This document shows, one piece after another, positions 53,629 to 64,000 of a DNA stretch of 64,000 bases (positions within the stretch are counted from its first letter, which is position 1; every line of letters starts with the position of its first letter). The notes under the pieces are model-generated. The model made no database searches. It was not told the origin of the DNA and was given only the letters and a program-made list of their open reading frames with translations. The stretch is from Protonemura montana (Eukaryota > Arthropoda > Insecta > Plecoptera > Nemouridae). The stretch spans positions 1,972,201 through 2,036,200 of the forward strand of contig OX387603.1 of NCBI GenBank assembly GCA_947568835.1. Reading direction: 5' to 3'. A program made the translations under genes and the position numbers.

Positions 53629-56600
53629 CTGTAGGGGTCGGAAAATTAAGTATGAAGTACTAAAATGCCATAAAAACCCCAACAACGATCCGAGTTAAGA
53701 TATAACGCTCGTGTCGACATAAGTCTAAGGCTACTTTCCAAAATTAAAATACAGAACGAATAAGAAGAGATATTGGATTCATGCAAGATCTTCACAGAAT
53801 CAAGCTTGGTAACGTGATAAGAGAAAGCCTGCGTGCCGTTGGGCCTAGGTAACCTTGACGTGGCTTTCCCTGACTTCCGTGATGCCCAGTAATGAACCAA
53901 GAACTTCAAGAGGTCAAGAACTTTAGCCCAAAGCTAGAGTTTGATATCAAACCTGGAGTGGAGTCCCCCCTTTTTCACCAAGTTCAGACTAATCATAGTT
54001 TCCAGACTCATGTCTACTTGATGTAAACTTAGCACTAGTTTTAACAAAAACTATTTCAACTGGGTTTTGAATGCTAAGTGAAGAACAACTAAATTTACCA
54101 ACGTTTCGTAACTTGTACCTGTTACTTTATCAAGGGTAAGAGCAGTCCTGACAATTTCCAATAACAAAAGAACCACAAAAAATGTAACAGTTACTTTGTC
54201 TTAGCATCCTAAATGCATCCAACTAAAATAATCAGGGTCAATAACTCAAAGAACTAACAAATTTTGCATTTTCAATATTAAGTGACCCTGATAAATTGTT
54301 TTTGTTTTTACAAACTAACCAATTATTGTGTGTTTTGAACCTGATATGTTACTTACGGCGCACGGTTTGTGCTTGGAGCGCAACGGACGCGCCTTGTACG
54401 GAACCTTGGCGCTGGCGTGCTCTCCGTGGTGTCGCGTAAAGTGCTCCTTGAGCTTGTCGCGGCGCGATGACGCGTACTCGCACTCGGAACACTTGAACGG
54501 CTTCTCCTGCAGGTGGATGCGCTCGTGACGCACCTGGCAAATCAGAACCCAAAGTTGAGCAACGCAGGTAGAGCCGTCATTGGATGGGTGACCAACCGGC
54601 ATAACACGGATAGGGAAATACGATTAGCACATATGGAATCTGATTTAAATTACAATTTTTGTGACACGGAACACTAATAATAACCTCAAAAATTGTTGGC
54701 AAATCAGGGGCTTGGAGATGTGAGACGTGAAAAAGTGGAGAACAGAGTTGGAGTCTCTGTTCGGGCATCAATTTGTGAGAGGGTAATAGTGTGCCTAAGA
54801 AAATAAAATAATTAAAACAATAAAAAGAACAATCTGCAAAGTTGATTCCTCTAACGGGATATTCTTTCAACACTTTTAATTATCTGCTATTTCGCAGCAA
54901 ACCGGGATGGGAGCAAGGGGATGTTTTCACCCTCAACCGGTGGAAATCACCAAACCCGAGGTGTGCCTACGATTGCAATGCCGATTTCAGAGTTTTTAAA
55001 AACACGTTTTCGACCAATTTCGATCGTTTACCTGGCGAACAAAACCACACACACTACCGATAAAGATATTAAAAATAGCACGAGATCTTTGAAATAACTG
55101 AAAATCAGGGACTCTCAAAATGGCGGCTTTGTCTTTAAAGTCTCCCTATGTGAAATGCTATCCAGATTTCATCCTAATACAGCAACGAATCCAACGTCAA
55201 ATTGGAGTTATTCGAGCTTGACAGGTTGTGACGTGATATAGCGTCACTAGAATCAGAGTGACTGTGAGTATTCACAGCCTCTTGGTTCTACTCCTTGGAG
55301 AACTGTCATTCTCATCAAATACACTCAAATCGTCTCAAAAAGCCAGTGTCCAAGTAGCTCAATTGGTTAGAGCAACACCCGCGACAGGTGGAGATCGGGG
55401 TCCAAGTCCGCGTTTGGGCAACAATTTTTGAGACGGTTATAGTGTTGTTAATAATAAAATACCCGCGCATTGCAAGCGTTTGCAATTTAAATAAGATTTC
55501 ATCCTAATGCTATCCAGGTTACTAGAAGCTGAATCCCTATCCTGCTATCCAGGTATGCAAGTTTGCTCACCAGGTGGCTCTTCTCGAGGAAGCCTCGACC
55601 GCAGACTGTGCAACTGTGCGGTCTAGCGCCGGCGTGTGAACGAGCGTGGGCCGCCAGCTGCGCCTTCTTGGGGCTGGAGAACTTGCAGCCCGGGTAGGCA
55701 CATCGATGCACCTCGCCTGGAGATAAACAAACACCAACGTGGATCACCGGGCAAAGCCTACTGTATGCCGTCGAAACAGGTTGTGACAAGGTATAGCGTC
55801 GCTAGAATCAGAGTGACTGTGAGTATTCACAACCTCTTGGTTCTACTCCTTGGAGATCCGTCATTCTCATCAAATACACTGAAATCGTCTCAAAAAGCCA
55901 GTGTCCAAGTAGCTCAATTGGTTAGAGCAACACCCGCGACAGGTGGAGATCGGGGTCCAAGTAGCTCAATTGGTTAGAGCAACACCCGCGACAGGTGGAG
56001 ATCGGGGTCCAAGGAGCTCAATTGGTTAGAGCAACACCCGCGACAGGTGGAGATCGGGGTCCAAGTAGCTCAATTGGTTAGAGCAACACCCGCGACAGGT
56101 GAAGATCGGGGTTCAAGTAGCTCAATTGGTTAGAGCAACACCCGTGACAGGTGGAGATCGGGGTCCAAGTAGCTCAATTGGTTAGAGCAACACCCGCGAC
56201 AGGTGGAGATCGGGGTCCAAGTAGCTCAATTGGTTAGAGCAACACCCGCGACAGGTGGAGATCGGGGTTCAAGTAGCTCAATTGGTTAGAGCAACACCCG
56301 CGACAGGTGGAGATCGGGGTTCGAGTCCCCGTTTGGGCACCAATTTTTGAGACGGTTATAGTGTTGTTAATAATAAAATACCCCGCGCATTGCAAGGGTT
56401 TGCAATTTAAGTAAGATTTCAAATTAACAATAATAAAAGTTATATTCACAAATTAAGTTATAAATTAGGGCATATATAATCATAATTATAAATGATGAAA
56501 TATAATTTATTTCAGAAATTACAAAATACGTAAGTTTTTTAGTTATTGACCCTGATTATTTTGTTTAGATGCATTTAGGAAGCTTGAACTTGGTAATTGT

Positions 56601-59600
56601 TGTAATTTTGTGTGGTTCTTTTGTTATTGGAAAATTGTCAGGACTGCTCTTACCCTTGAACAGGTACAAGTTACGAAACGTTGGGAAATTCAGTTGTTCT
56701 TCACTTAGCATTCAAAACCCAGTTGAAATAGTTTTTGTTAAAACTAGTGCTAAGTTCTGGAAACTACCGTAATGATAATGACTTCCGACGATATTTCTGC
56801 CGTCGATGCAATCGAGCATCATTTGTTACCTGTGTGCATGCGCCTGTGAGCCGCCAGATGTGCGGCATGTCGGGTTGAGAAGCCACAAGTTGGGCACTGG
56901 AGGTTCGATCCGTTGGAGCCGTTCGATCCGTGCGTCAGAACGTGCTGCTCCAGCAACGAACGAGACGAGAACGAACGCGAACACAATTCACCTGCAGACA
57001 GAAAATGACATAATACACATAATTAGTTAGTTAAAAAACGCCAATGTGTTCGAGTTCTTATTTCAGAAAATACATAATACATTAGTTTTTTGAGTTATTG
57101 ACCCTGATTATTTTGTTTAGATGCATTTAGGAAGCTTGAACTTGGTAATTGTTATAATTTTATGTGGTTCTTTTGTTATTGGAAAATTGTCAGGACTGCT
57201 CTTACCCTTGATAAAGTAACTAGTATATGTTGCGAAACGTTGGGAAATTTAGTAGCCCTTTACTTAGCATTCAAAACCCAGTTCAAATAGTTTTTCTTGA
57301 AATAATTGCTATATTATTTTATAAGGACTCGTGACCGTTTGCTCTCGTGCGTTGTGTACTTACACTTATGTGGCTTGTCGTTGGCATGGCAACGCGTGTG
57401 AGCGAGCAGCGCAGCTCGACTGCGGCATCGGAAACTACACTCGGAGCAGCGGTGAGCTCGATCAGTGACGTGCGCGGCGCGGTGGCTCAGCAGCGCTCCA
57501 AGCCGCGGCCACGATGAGTCACCTGCCCAAGTCAAGCAACGTTCGAGTGCGGTCGTCCGGGTCATACAATCGACACGACTGGATTCATCGACGAATTAAT
57601 GCATCGACGTTGCACTCAAATAATTAAATGTTATTCTTTGTCAGATTAGTTTTGTGAACACTCTTAAGACAAATGGTTATTATTATTATTATTATTATGC
57701 TTTATTGTTTCAGTTTTTTTTTTTCCGTTTTTTTATCTATTTAATTGATTGATTTGGTAACTTAGGTACAAGCAAAGTTGGGGAAGATCGTTTTAAAATC
57801 GATCTTTAAATAAGATCAAGATCGTCATCAAAAAACGATCGCGATCGAAGTTTGCGATCGTTTTTTTAAAGATCAAATTCGAATTCGTTTCAATAAATGA
57901 TCAAGTTTATTTAAAAGATCGTTTTCGAAAAAAAATCATGTGATTTATGAAAAAAAACTACGTGTTTTTAAGCACCTAATGCAATATTAATATAGAAATA
58001 GTAGGAACACAATACGACGAGGACTAAGACTTAAAGTCAAGAATACACGAAGAAAATTAACAGCCTGTTAACACTTAACAGGAACGAAAATGCCGTGCAT
58101 GTTGACTACAACGGAGAGTGGTCAGTGGAATATGGCAGAAAGTGGGCCTCGAATCTCGATGACCCAATTTGAGAAAAGCTGTGGTCTTGGACAGGCATGG
58201 CGGACATAATAGGCAGCATTTCCACGCATCAATAAAACTAATAAAAGTAATACTAATGACCGTTAAGAATCTTGGAAACGCTTTCAAGTCTTTGAAGAAA
58301 ACTGGAAGCTATGAAAAATATCTCCATTTGCCAAATTCAAATTTCAATTGTCAAGCGTTGTACAACAACAAACACCAAAAAACGAACGACTGTGCAAACG
58401 ATCTTGATCTTTTAAAACTGTCTTTTAATCATCGATCGAAATCATAATCGATAACATTACTATGTTATTGTTAACACTTACTTACTGTTCCACTGTATTA
58501 TATATTAAAATAACAGTATTATTTCAATTATATTAAATTATATTAAAATAGTCAGTACCTTACCGTTTATAATTGTAAGATGAAAGAAAAATAACCGAAT
58601 GGTTTATCATGTTGGAAACACCGGTTCTCGTTAGATCACCAAAGTTAAGCAACACTGCGTTGAGTCAGGTATTGGATGGGTGACCATTATACACATGACT
58701 AGTTCTGTTCGGGAGAGAGGTTGGAGGGATGAAAGTTAAGCAACACTGTGCTGAGTCAGGTATTGGATGGGTGACCATCATACACATGACCAGTTCTGTT
58801 CGGGAGAGAGGTTGGAGGGATGAAAGTTAGTACAGCAACTTCACTCGTCTTGCTTATCAACCTCTTGACAGCATGGATTTGTGGAGGAATCCTGTTGTTC
58901 GAGTTGTACCGTCCTTCGGAAGGGACGTTAAGCCGGTGGTCCCCTTGGTGCTCTTCGACAGGAGTAGGCTACGTGCCGGCACCGGGTTTCCCCTCCTCCC
59001 TTCTAGGCTAGGTAAGATTTATCGTCATCCACTCATTCACCGACGCCATTAGACCAGTGCCGCATGGCCAGATGTCACAATAGTGCCATGTTAAACCCCA
59101 CAAATAATAAATAATAAATAAAAATATCAAATCATGAGCTTGATTATCTCACACTGGTCACATCTGTGCGGTGGTCCCGGGAAGTGCGATCCCATGTGCT
59201 GCGTGTGGTTGTCCACGCAGGCGCAGAGGAAGCCGCAGACGCCGCACTTGTACGTCGTCTCTCGCAGGTGGGCGGCCGCCAGGTGCAGCTCCAGCGCAGA
59301 CGCATCGCAGGCGTTGTGTCCACACAGGTGGCACTTGCTGGACCCAACCTGAGCACCTGCAGGAATAAGGGGACAGCGTTGAGATGCTGACACTTCGATT
59401 TAGAGGACAAGTCAGAGAGCCAGCGTTGATGTTTTTAGATGAAATCTTATTTAAATTGCAAACGCTTGCAATGCGCGCAGTATTTTATTATTATCAACAC
59501 TAGAACCGTCTCAAAAATTGATGCCCAAACGAGGACTCGAACCCCGATCTGCACCTGTCGCTGGTGTTGCTCTAACCAATTGAGCTACTTGGACCCCGAT

Positions 59601-62600
59601 CTCCACCTGTCGCGGGTGTTGCTCTAACCAATTGAGCTACTTGGACCCCGATCTCCACCTGTCGCGGGTGTTGCTCTAACCAATTGAGCTACTTGGACCC
59701 CGATCTCCACCTGTCGCGGGTGTTGCTCTAACCAATTGAGCTACTTGGACCCCGATCTCCACCTGTCACGGGTGTTGCTCTAACCAATTGAGCTACTTGG
59801 ACCCCGATCTCCACCTGTCGCGGGTGTTGCTCTAACCAATTGAGCTACTTGGATACTGGCTTATTGAGATGATTTTATTGTATTTGATGAGAATGACGGA
59901 TCTCCAAGGAGTAGAACCAAGAGGCTGTGAATACTCACAGTCACTCTGATTCTAGTGACGCTATATCACGTCACAACCTGTCAAACTCGAATAACTCCAA
60001 TTTGACGTTGGATGCGTTGTTGTATTTAGGATGAAATCTGATTTAAATTGCAAACGCTTGCAATGCACGGGGTAATTTATTATTAACAACACTGTGTTAA
60101 GCAATGTTTAGCATTCTGATGAGCAATCGAGCCGGCAACTTGGGTTCACAATAAACGCCACCTGAAAGTGCTTATGACCGTCCTTTTTAACAAACCTCTA
60201 CAATTACGGGCTAAAGTATCGATATATGTTTATCCACGCAAATGCGAGTAATCTGTGAAATGTAACGAGATACAACTCTCGAAATGATGGTCGCTATGAA
60301 TTTAATTTTAAATCTCAAGGCTTACAAATTGGTGCGGTTAATGCGCTGGTAAAAGGCAGATTAAAATAATGATATTATCCGATTAAGTAAACCAGCAACG
60401 TTGATACCAAAGTTGAAATTCTGATCACGGCGCTGAATGACCATCTTACCGGCGGAGTCGACGGTAGCGCCCTCAGCCGCCCGACGGCGCTGTCTCAAGG
60501 TCAGCGCCGCTCGTAGCGCAGCCAGTCGCGCGCCGGGACGAGTTAGCGCCAGCTTGCGTTTCCGACGACGAAAAACTGGAAGCGCCGAGCAAAGCTTGAA
60601 AAATAGCAAACTTGATTTTCATGTTTCCGGCATCCTACGTTATCGACCCAGCAAAGTTGTAGCGGTGAAAGCAAGAAGCTCTCATTTGTACCGATCTTAC
60701 TGGTACCTACACTGGAATTAATTTCAGTTTGCCACTTTCTGGGCTGCTTGTACCAACCTAGAAAATATGACACCATGATGCTACTGTTAACTATCTGATT
60801 TAAAAGCAGAAGAAAATGTTTTTTATTGGTTGGAACGTTCAATAATTTCAGTAGGTATAAATATTGAATGAAAAGCAATAAATATTAATCGGCCAAAGTT
60901 TTTTGGGTAACTTTTAGCTTGTATCAGGGCTTGACATGTACCCAAGCTATCGACCAAGCAAAGTTGTAATGGTGAATGCAAGAAACACTGAGGCACTCTT
61001 TTGAAACGTTAAAATTCTCGGAAATTCTCGAACTTTCTCGACAAATGCACCACAACACGCTAATTTCTTTCCCCGGTAAGTTGTGCTCCAGCTCTCTTTC
61101 CTACTTCACCGCAACAAAAAAACCCTTCGGATCATAAACATGTGGTATTTTCCTGAGTATAATAAGTCTGAGAACAGCCTGCTGTGCCTACACAAGGCAG
61201 CTGAAGGCCACCCAGCCTGGCACGGTGTGGCACAAATGATCTCCAAGCCCGCATTTATTGGTAAAAATGACCACCCTCTGAAAATGTACCTCCCTAGGTA
61301 TAATAGCAACATGGGCCATCAAGCCTTTTTGTACCTCCCTAGGTACAATAGCGACATGGGCCATCAAGCCTTCTTGTACCTCCCTAGGTACAATAGCGAC
61401 ATGGGCCATCAAGCCTTCTTGTACCTCCCTAGGTACAATAGCAACATGGGCCATCAAGCCTTCTTGTACCTCCCTGGGTACAATAGCGACATGGGCCATC
61501 AAGTCTTTTTGTACCTCCCTAGGTACAATAGCAACATGGGCCATCAAGCCTTCTTGTACCTCCCTAGGTACAATAGCGACATGGGCCATCAAGCCTTCTT
61601 GTACCTCCCTGGGTACAATAGCGACATGGGCCATCAAGCCTTCTTGTACCTCCCTGGGTACAATAGCAACATGGGCCATCAAGCCTTCTTGTACCTCCCT
61701 AGGTACAATAGCGACATGGGCCATCAAGCCTTCTTGTACCTCCCTAGGTACAATAGCGACATGAGCCATCAAGCCTTCTTGTACCTCCCTAGGTACAATA
61801 GCGACATGGGCCATCAAGCCTTCTTGTACCTCCCTAGGTACAATAGCGACATGGGCCATCAAGCCTTCTTGTACCTCCCTGGGTACAATAGCGACATGGG
61901 CCATCAAGCCTCCTGGTACCTCCCTGGGTACAATAGCGACATGGGCCATCAAGCCTTCTTGTACCTCCCTAGGTACAATAGCGACATGGGCCATCAAGCC
62001 TTCTTGTACCTCCCTAGGTACAATAGCGACATGAGCCATCAAGCCTTCTTGTACCTCCCTGGGTGCAATAGCGACATGGGCCATCAAGCCTTCTTGTACC
62101 TCCCTAGGTACAATAGCGACATGGGCCATCAAGCCTTCTTGTACCTCCCTGGGTACAATAGCGACATGGGCCATCAAGCCTTCTTGTACCTCCCTAGGTA
62201 CAATAGCGACATGGGCCATCAAGCCTTCTTGTACCTCCCTAGGTACAATAGCGACATGAGCCATCAAGCCTTCTTGTACCTCCCTAGGTACAATAGCGAC
62301 ATGGGCCATCAAGCCTTCTTGTACCTCCCTGGGTACAATAGCGACATGGGCCATCAAGCCTTCTTGTACCTCCCTAGGTACAATAGCGTCATGGGCCATC
62401 AAGCCTTCTTGTACCTCCCTAGGTACAATAGCGACATGGGCCATCAAGCCTTCTTGTACCTCCCTGGGTACAATAGCGACATGGGCCATCAAGTCTTCTT
62501 GTACCTCCCTAGGTACAATAGCGACATGGGCCATCAAGCCTCCTGGTACCTCCCTAGGTACAATAGCGACATGATACAAACAAAAAAATAAAATAAATAA

Positions 62601-64000
62601 ATAAACATGTGGTATTTTCATGAACCTCATGCAATTCATGACGTTAAATTGTACTTCGGCGCTGCTGGTTACCTCTGCTTTCTCGCAGTGGCTCACACTT
62701 CTCCGTTGCCTCCGGCTTGAGATGGTAATCTTCCTCCGAGAGTGCGTTGGTGGTTGGCCCCAGGTATGACTCGGCAGGAAAACCAGTCTGCAAACACACG
62801 AATAGATAGTGGCGACAAGTTGAAATGATTGAATTGTAGAGTTAAACGAGGCACTGACATCTGGCCATGCGGCACTGGTCTAATAGCGTCGGTGAATGAG
62901 TGGATGATGATGAACCTAACCTAGCTTAGAAGGGAGGGAAACTTGGTGCAACAAGGGGACCACCAGCTCAACGTCCCTTCTGAAGGACGGCACAACGCGA
63001 ACAACAGGATTCCTCCACAAATCCATGCTGTCGAGAGGTTCATAAGCAAGGCGAGTGAAGTTGCTGTACTAACTTTCATCCCTCCAACCTCTCTCCTGAA
63101 TAGTACTGGCTGTGTGTATGATGGTCAACCACGGGTATTTCATGGCCTAGCATAGAAGGTTCAATGGTAGATTCAACGTTTGGTAGCCATGGAGATGCTG
63201 AGATCACCTGACAGAGCTTCTTAATTCTGCTATCTTATGTTACCACAGGTATATCATGGCCTAGCATAGGAGGTTCAATGGTAGATTCAACGTTTGGTAG
63301 CCACGGAGATGCTGAGATTGCCTGACAGAGAATGCTATGCTTGCTAATGTTAACACTAATATAGAACCACTTACAGCAGCCATCTTGTCTTGCAGCGCCT
63401 GGTAGACTGGCTGATACTTAGGATAGAGAAGGCCGTGATCTGCCAAGGCCCGTAACGCAGCTAACAGACAGGTTTCGCTGGCGGAGTATAGCGGCTCTCG
63501 ATCCACGTGTTCGCAAGCGGCGGCTTGGCCCAGCACGGCCCAGTCAACGGAGGAGAGCAGCCGGCGCATCTCTCGCTGGCGCCCGGCAACGTCCCGCGAA
63601 ACCCACCGCGCAGACAGCGAGAGCGCCTGCGCGGGAGGCAGCTGCCACGACTGCAAGCACAGGAGAGGCTTGCAACTAGTTACAGGTTTAAGAAATCTAC
63701 AAGGATTGCATGAATCTTAATTTTCCGTTATGGTATTATTAAGGAACACTAATATTTGAGTGGTTATTAGTGTTCCTAATAATAAAAATACTTTGTCCAT
63801 TGCAAGCGGTTGCAATTTATATCAGATTTCACAGCATGTTACCTTGTTAGCCAGAAACGCATGTAGCTTGAGGGCAGGCAGGGCAAGAATTTCCTCGCCG
63901 TGCACTACCTTTGCCAAGTGCAGCTGGACAAATGAGCTAGCAGTTTTGACAAGCGCCGGCAAAGCGCAGCGCTCGGCCAGTTCCAGCGCCGATAAGCAAT
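53287..64000 (-). CDS. BACK-domain C2H2 zinc-finger protein (3' ten exons, 5' partial)
   Basis: A probable nuclear DNA-binding transcription factor, very likely of the BTB-BACK-zinc-finger type; the BTB would lie beyond the window. Exons in coding order: 64000(partial)-63843, 63650-63375, 62787-62673, 60575-60450, 59356-59153, 57522-57364, 56991-56830, 55716-55571, 54533-54345 or thereabouts, 53628-53287. All junctions keep frame and use GT-AG. Order of parts: BACK-like helices, acidic linker, Arg/Lys-rich block, nine C2H2 fingers, then a Pro/His-rich tail ending YPCMPLF and TGA/TAA at about 53287. Several introns cut a finger's second cysteine codon (T|GT). I cannot assign an orthologue. Confidence 0.88.
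54000..54335 (-). mobile_element. Dispersed repeat 'HH', reverse, last intron of the zinc-finger gene
   Basis: Nearly full-length (GACTCATGTCTACTTGATGT to CTAACCAATTATTGTG). Its right end almost touches the donor of the preceding exon. Confidence 0.7.
54345..59356 (-). CDS. Zinc-finger gene: nine C2H2 fingers
   Basis: Fingers in order: CHLC...HLAAAH, CGVC...HMGSH, CDQC...HRAAH, CSEC...HTRCH, CELC...HVLTH, CPTC...HRRMH, CAYPGC...HARSH (C-X4-C), CTVC...HERIH, CSEC...HFTRHH. Exons: 59356-59153, 57522-57364, 56991-56830, 55716-55571 and 54533 to about 54345. All Cys/His ligands are present. The classic linker (H-TG-E-x-x) appears only between some fingers. Confidence 0.9.
54540..54820. mobile_element. 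5S-like piece and decayed tRNA-like element
   Basis: 54550-54602 has GTTGAGCAACGC and ATTGGATGGGTGACCAAC, 5S-like but diverged from the SINE. 54637-54815 is an old, head-less copy of the tRNA-like element (CTCAAAAATTGTTGGC, GGGCATCAATTTGTGAGAGG). Confidence 0.5.
55185..55505 (+). mobile_element. tRNA-like element, single head
   Basis: Upstream module (AACGTCAAATTGGAGTTATT, CACTAGAATCAGAGTGACTG), head at 55348-55420, and tail to CAAGCGTTTGCAATTTAAAT. Confidence 0.85.
55780..56425 (+). mobile_element. tRNA-like element with eight tandem 52-bp heads
   Basis: Module, then GTCCAAGTAGCTCAATTGG at 52-bp spacing from 55905 to about 56269; the last is the complete 73-nt form, followed by the tail. 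Some junctions read GGGGTTCAAGTAGC, a hybrid of the T-arm (GGTTCGAGT) and the acceptor start (GTCCAAGT). Confidence 0.9.
56515..57300 (+). mobile_element. Two dispersed 'HH' repeats flanking a zinc-finger exon
   Basis: Copies at 56515-56758 and 57008-57300 lie in direct orientation on either side of exon 56830-56991. The second retains the GTTGCGAAACGTTG core. Confidence 0.7.
57765..58460. repeat. GATC/CGATCG-rich element with facing ends
   Basis: 57780-57930 is packed with GATC, including CGATCGCGATCG. At 58395-58455 the facing motif CGATCTTGATC and CATCGATCG recur. AT-rich otherwise. It may be a DNA transposon with inverted subterminal motifs. Confidence 0.45.
58593..59115 (+). mobile_element. 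5S-derived SINE with two heads
   Basis: A full 5S-like start (GAAACACCGGTTCTCGTTAG), a second 91-bp unit, the body and an (AATA)n tail ending about 38 bp before the donor end of exon 59356-59153. Confidence 0.9.
59430..60065 (-). mobile_element. tRNA-like element, reverse, six heads
   Basis: Tail (GATGAAATCTTATTTAAATT), complete T-arm, six 52-bp units (59540-59850), upstream module, then the start of another copy's arm at 60030. Confidence 0.9.
60450..62787 (-). CDS. Zinc-finger gene: acidic linker and basic block exons
   Basis: Exon 62787-62673 encodes [20 protein letters not shown], ending ESR with phase 1. Exon 60575-60450 encodes [20 protein letters not shown] and [17 protein letters not shown]. 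The RRRKRK cluster is a likely nuclear localisation signal. The intron between them carries the 45-bp array at 61286-62576. Confidence 0.8.
61286..62576 (-). repeat. 45-bp array (about 28.7 copies), open on both strands
   Basis: + unit: GTACCTCCCTAGGTACAATA, GCGACATGGGCCATCAAGCC, TTCTT. The unit length is a multiple of 3, so a 502-codon frame is open on each strand. The minus frame encodes [15 protein letters not shown] repeats and the plus frame [15 protein letters not shown] repeats. It sits in an intron of the zinc-finger gene. Copies of ACATGTGGTATTTTC flank it at 61139 and 62606. Probably a plain minisatellite (see findings). Confidence 0.9.
62838..63332 (-). mobile_element. 5S-derived SINE fragment (-) and a 114-bp duplication
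   Basis: 62838-63125 is the reverse SINE tail and body with the head mostly gone. 63131-63332 holds two copies, offset by about 114 bp, of a block with TTCATGGCCTAGCATAGAAG and AACGTTTGGTAGCCATGGAG. Confidence 0.7.
63375..64000 (-). CDS. Zinc-finger gene: BACK-like exons
   Basis: Exons 64000-63843 and 63650-63375 encode [20 protein letters not shown], ...[15 protein letters not shown] and [20 protein letters not shown], then [10 protein letters not shown]. The order LELAERxxxPxL, FxxLHL, LPALxLHAFL and RWV is that of BACK domains, which follow BTB domains in Kelch-like and some zinc-finger proteins. The intron between them (63651-63842) contains the tail end of a tRNA-like element. Confidence 0.75.

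Noticed and set aside
61083..62591. 502-codon plus-strand ORF across the 45-bp array
   Set aside because: It is open only because 45 is a multiple of 3. The common unit variants change amino acids in this frame, and it runs antisense to the host gene.

Overview
This window is nuclear DNA of an animal, almost certainly an arthropod and probably an insect. The evidence is split genes with GT-AG introns, an ecdysteroid-kinase-like (EcKL/CHK) gene (a family abundant in insects), an Integrator subunit gene, and a dense load of SINEs, LINE fragments, MITEs and minisatellites. I cannot name the species. A hemipteran would fit, but that is only a guess. Exons stand out as GC-rich islands in AT-rich introns.

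Layout. (1) About 1-39.25 kb, + strand: 31 exons of INTS1 (Integrator complex subunit 1). The 5' part lies upstream of the window and the stop codon is at 38658-38660. Every junction keeps the reading frame, and one of the 30 introns is GC-AG. (2) 39.8-41.7 kb, - strand: a complete two-exon EcKL kinase gene of 449 codons, convergent with INTS1. (3) 41.7-53.3 kb: intergenic DNA with a 950-bp palindrome, SINE and minisatellite copies and a few decayed coding-like patches. (4) 53.3-64 kb, - strand: the 3' ten exons of a BACK-domain C2H2 zinc-finger gene with nine fingers, a basic block and a Pro/His-rich tail. Its 5' end, presumably with the BTB domain, lies beyond position 64000.

The most unusual feature is the repeat biology. 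Several unrelated short elements have had one end amplified in tandem where they sit. A tRNA-like element gives 52-bp units (about 71 copies over 3.7 kb in INTS1 intron 17, with 19-mer and 9-mer higher-order repeats). A 5S-rRNA-derived SINE gives 91-bp units. A fold-back element gives 47-bp units and a LINE 3' end gives 103-bp units. In the first two, the amplified unit carries internal Pol III promoter sequence. Other notable repeats are three 432-bp MITEs, each with three TGACGTCA palindromes; a 43-bp array with 20 CACGTG boxes; hammerhead-like cores in a dispersed repeat; and a palindrome with two convergent CTCF-like motifs.

The three genes have no evident shared pathway. INTS1 is a housekeeping scaffold of RNA polymerase II 3'-end processing and attenuation, EcKL is a small-molecule kinase, and the third gene is a probable transcription factor. 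Their long introns serve as reservoirs for repeats, which in places run to within about 10-25 bp of splice sites.
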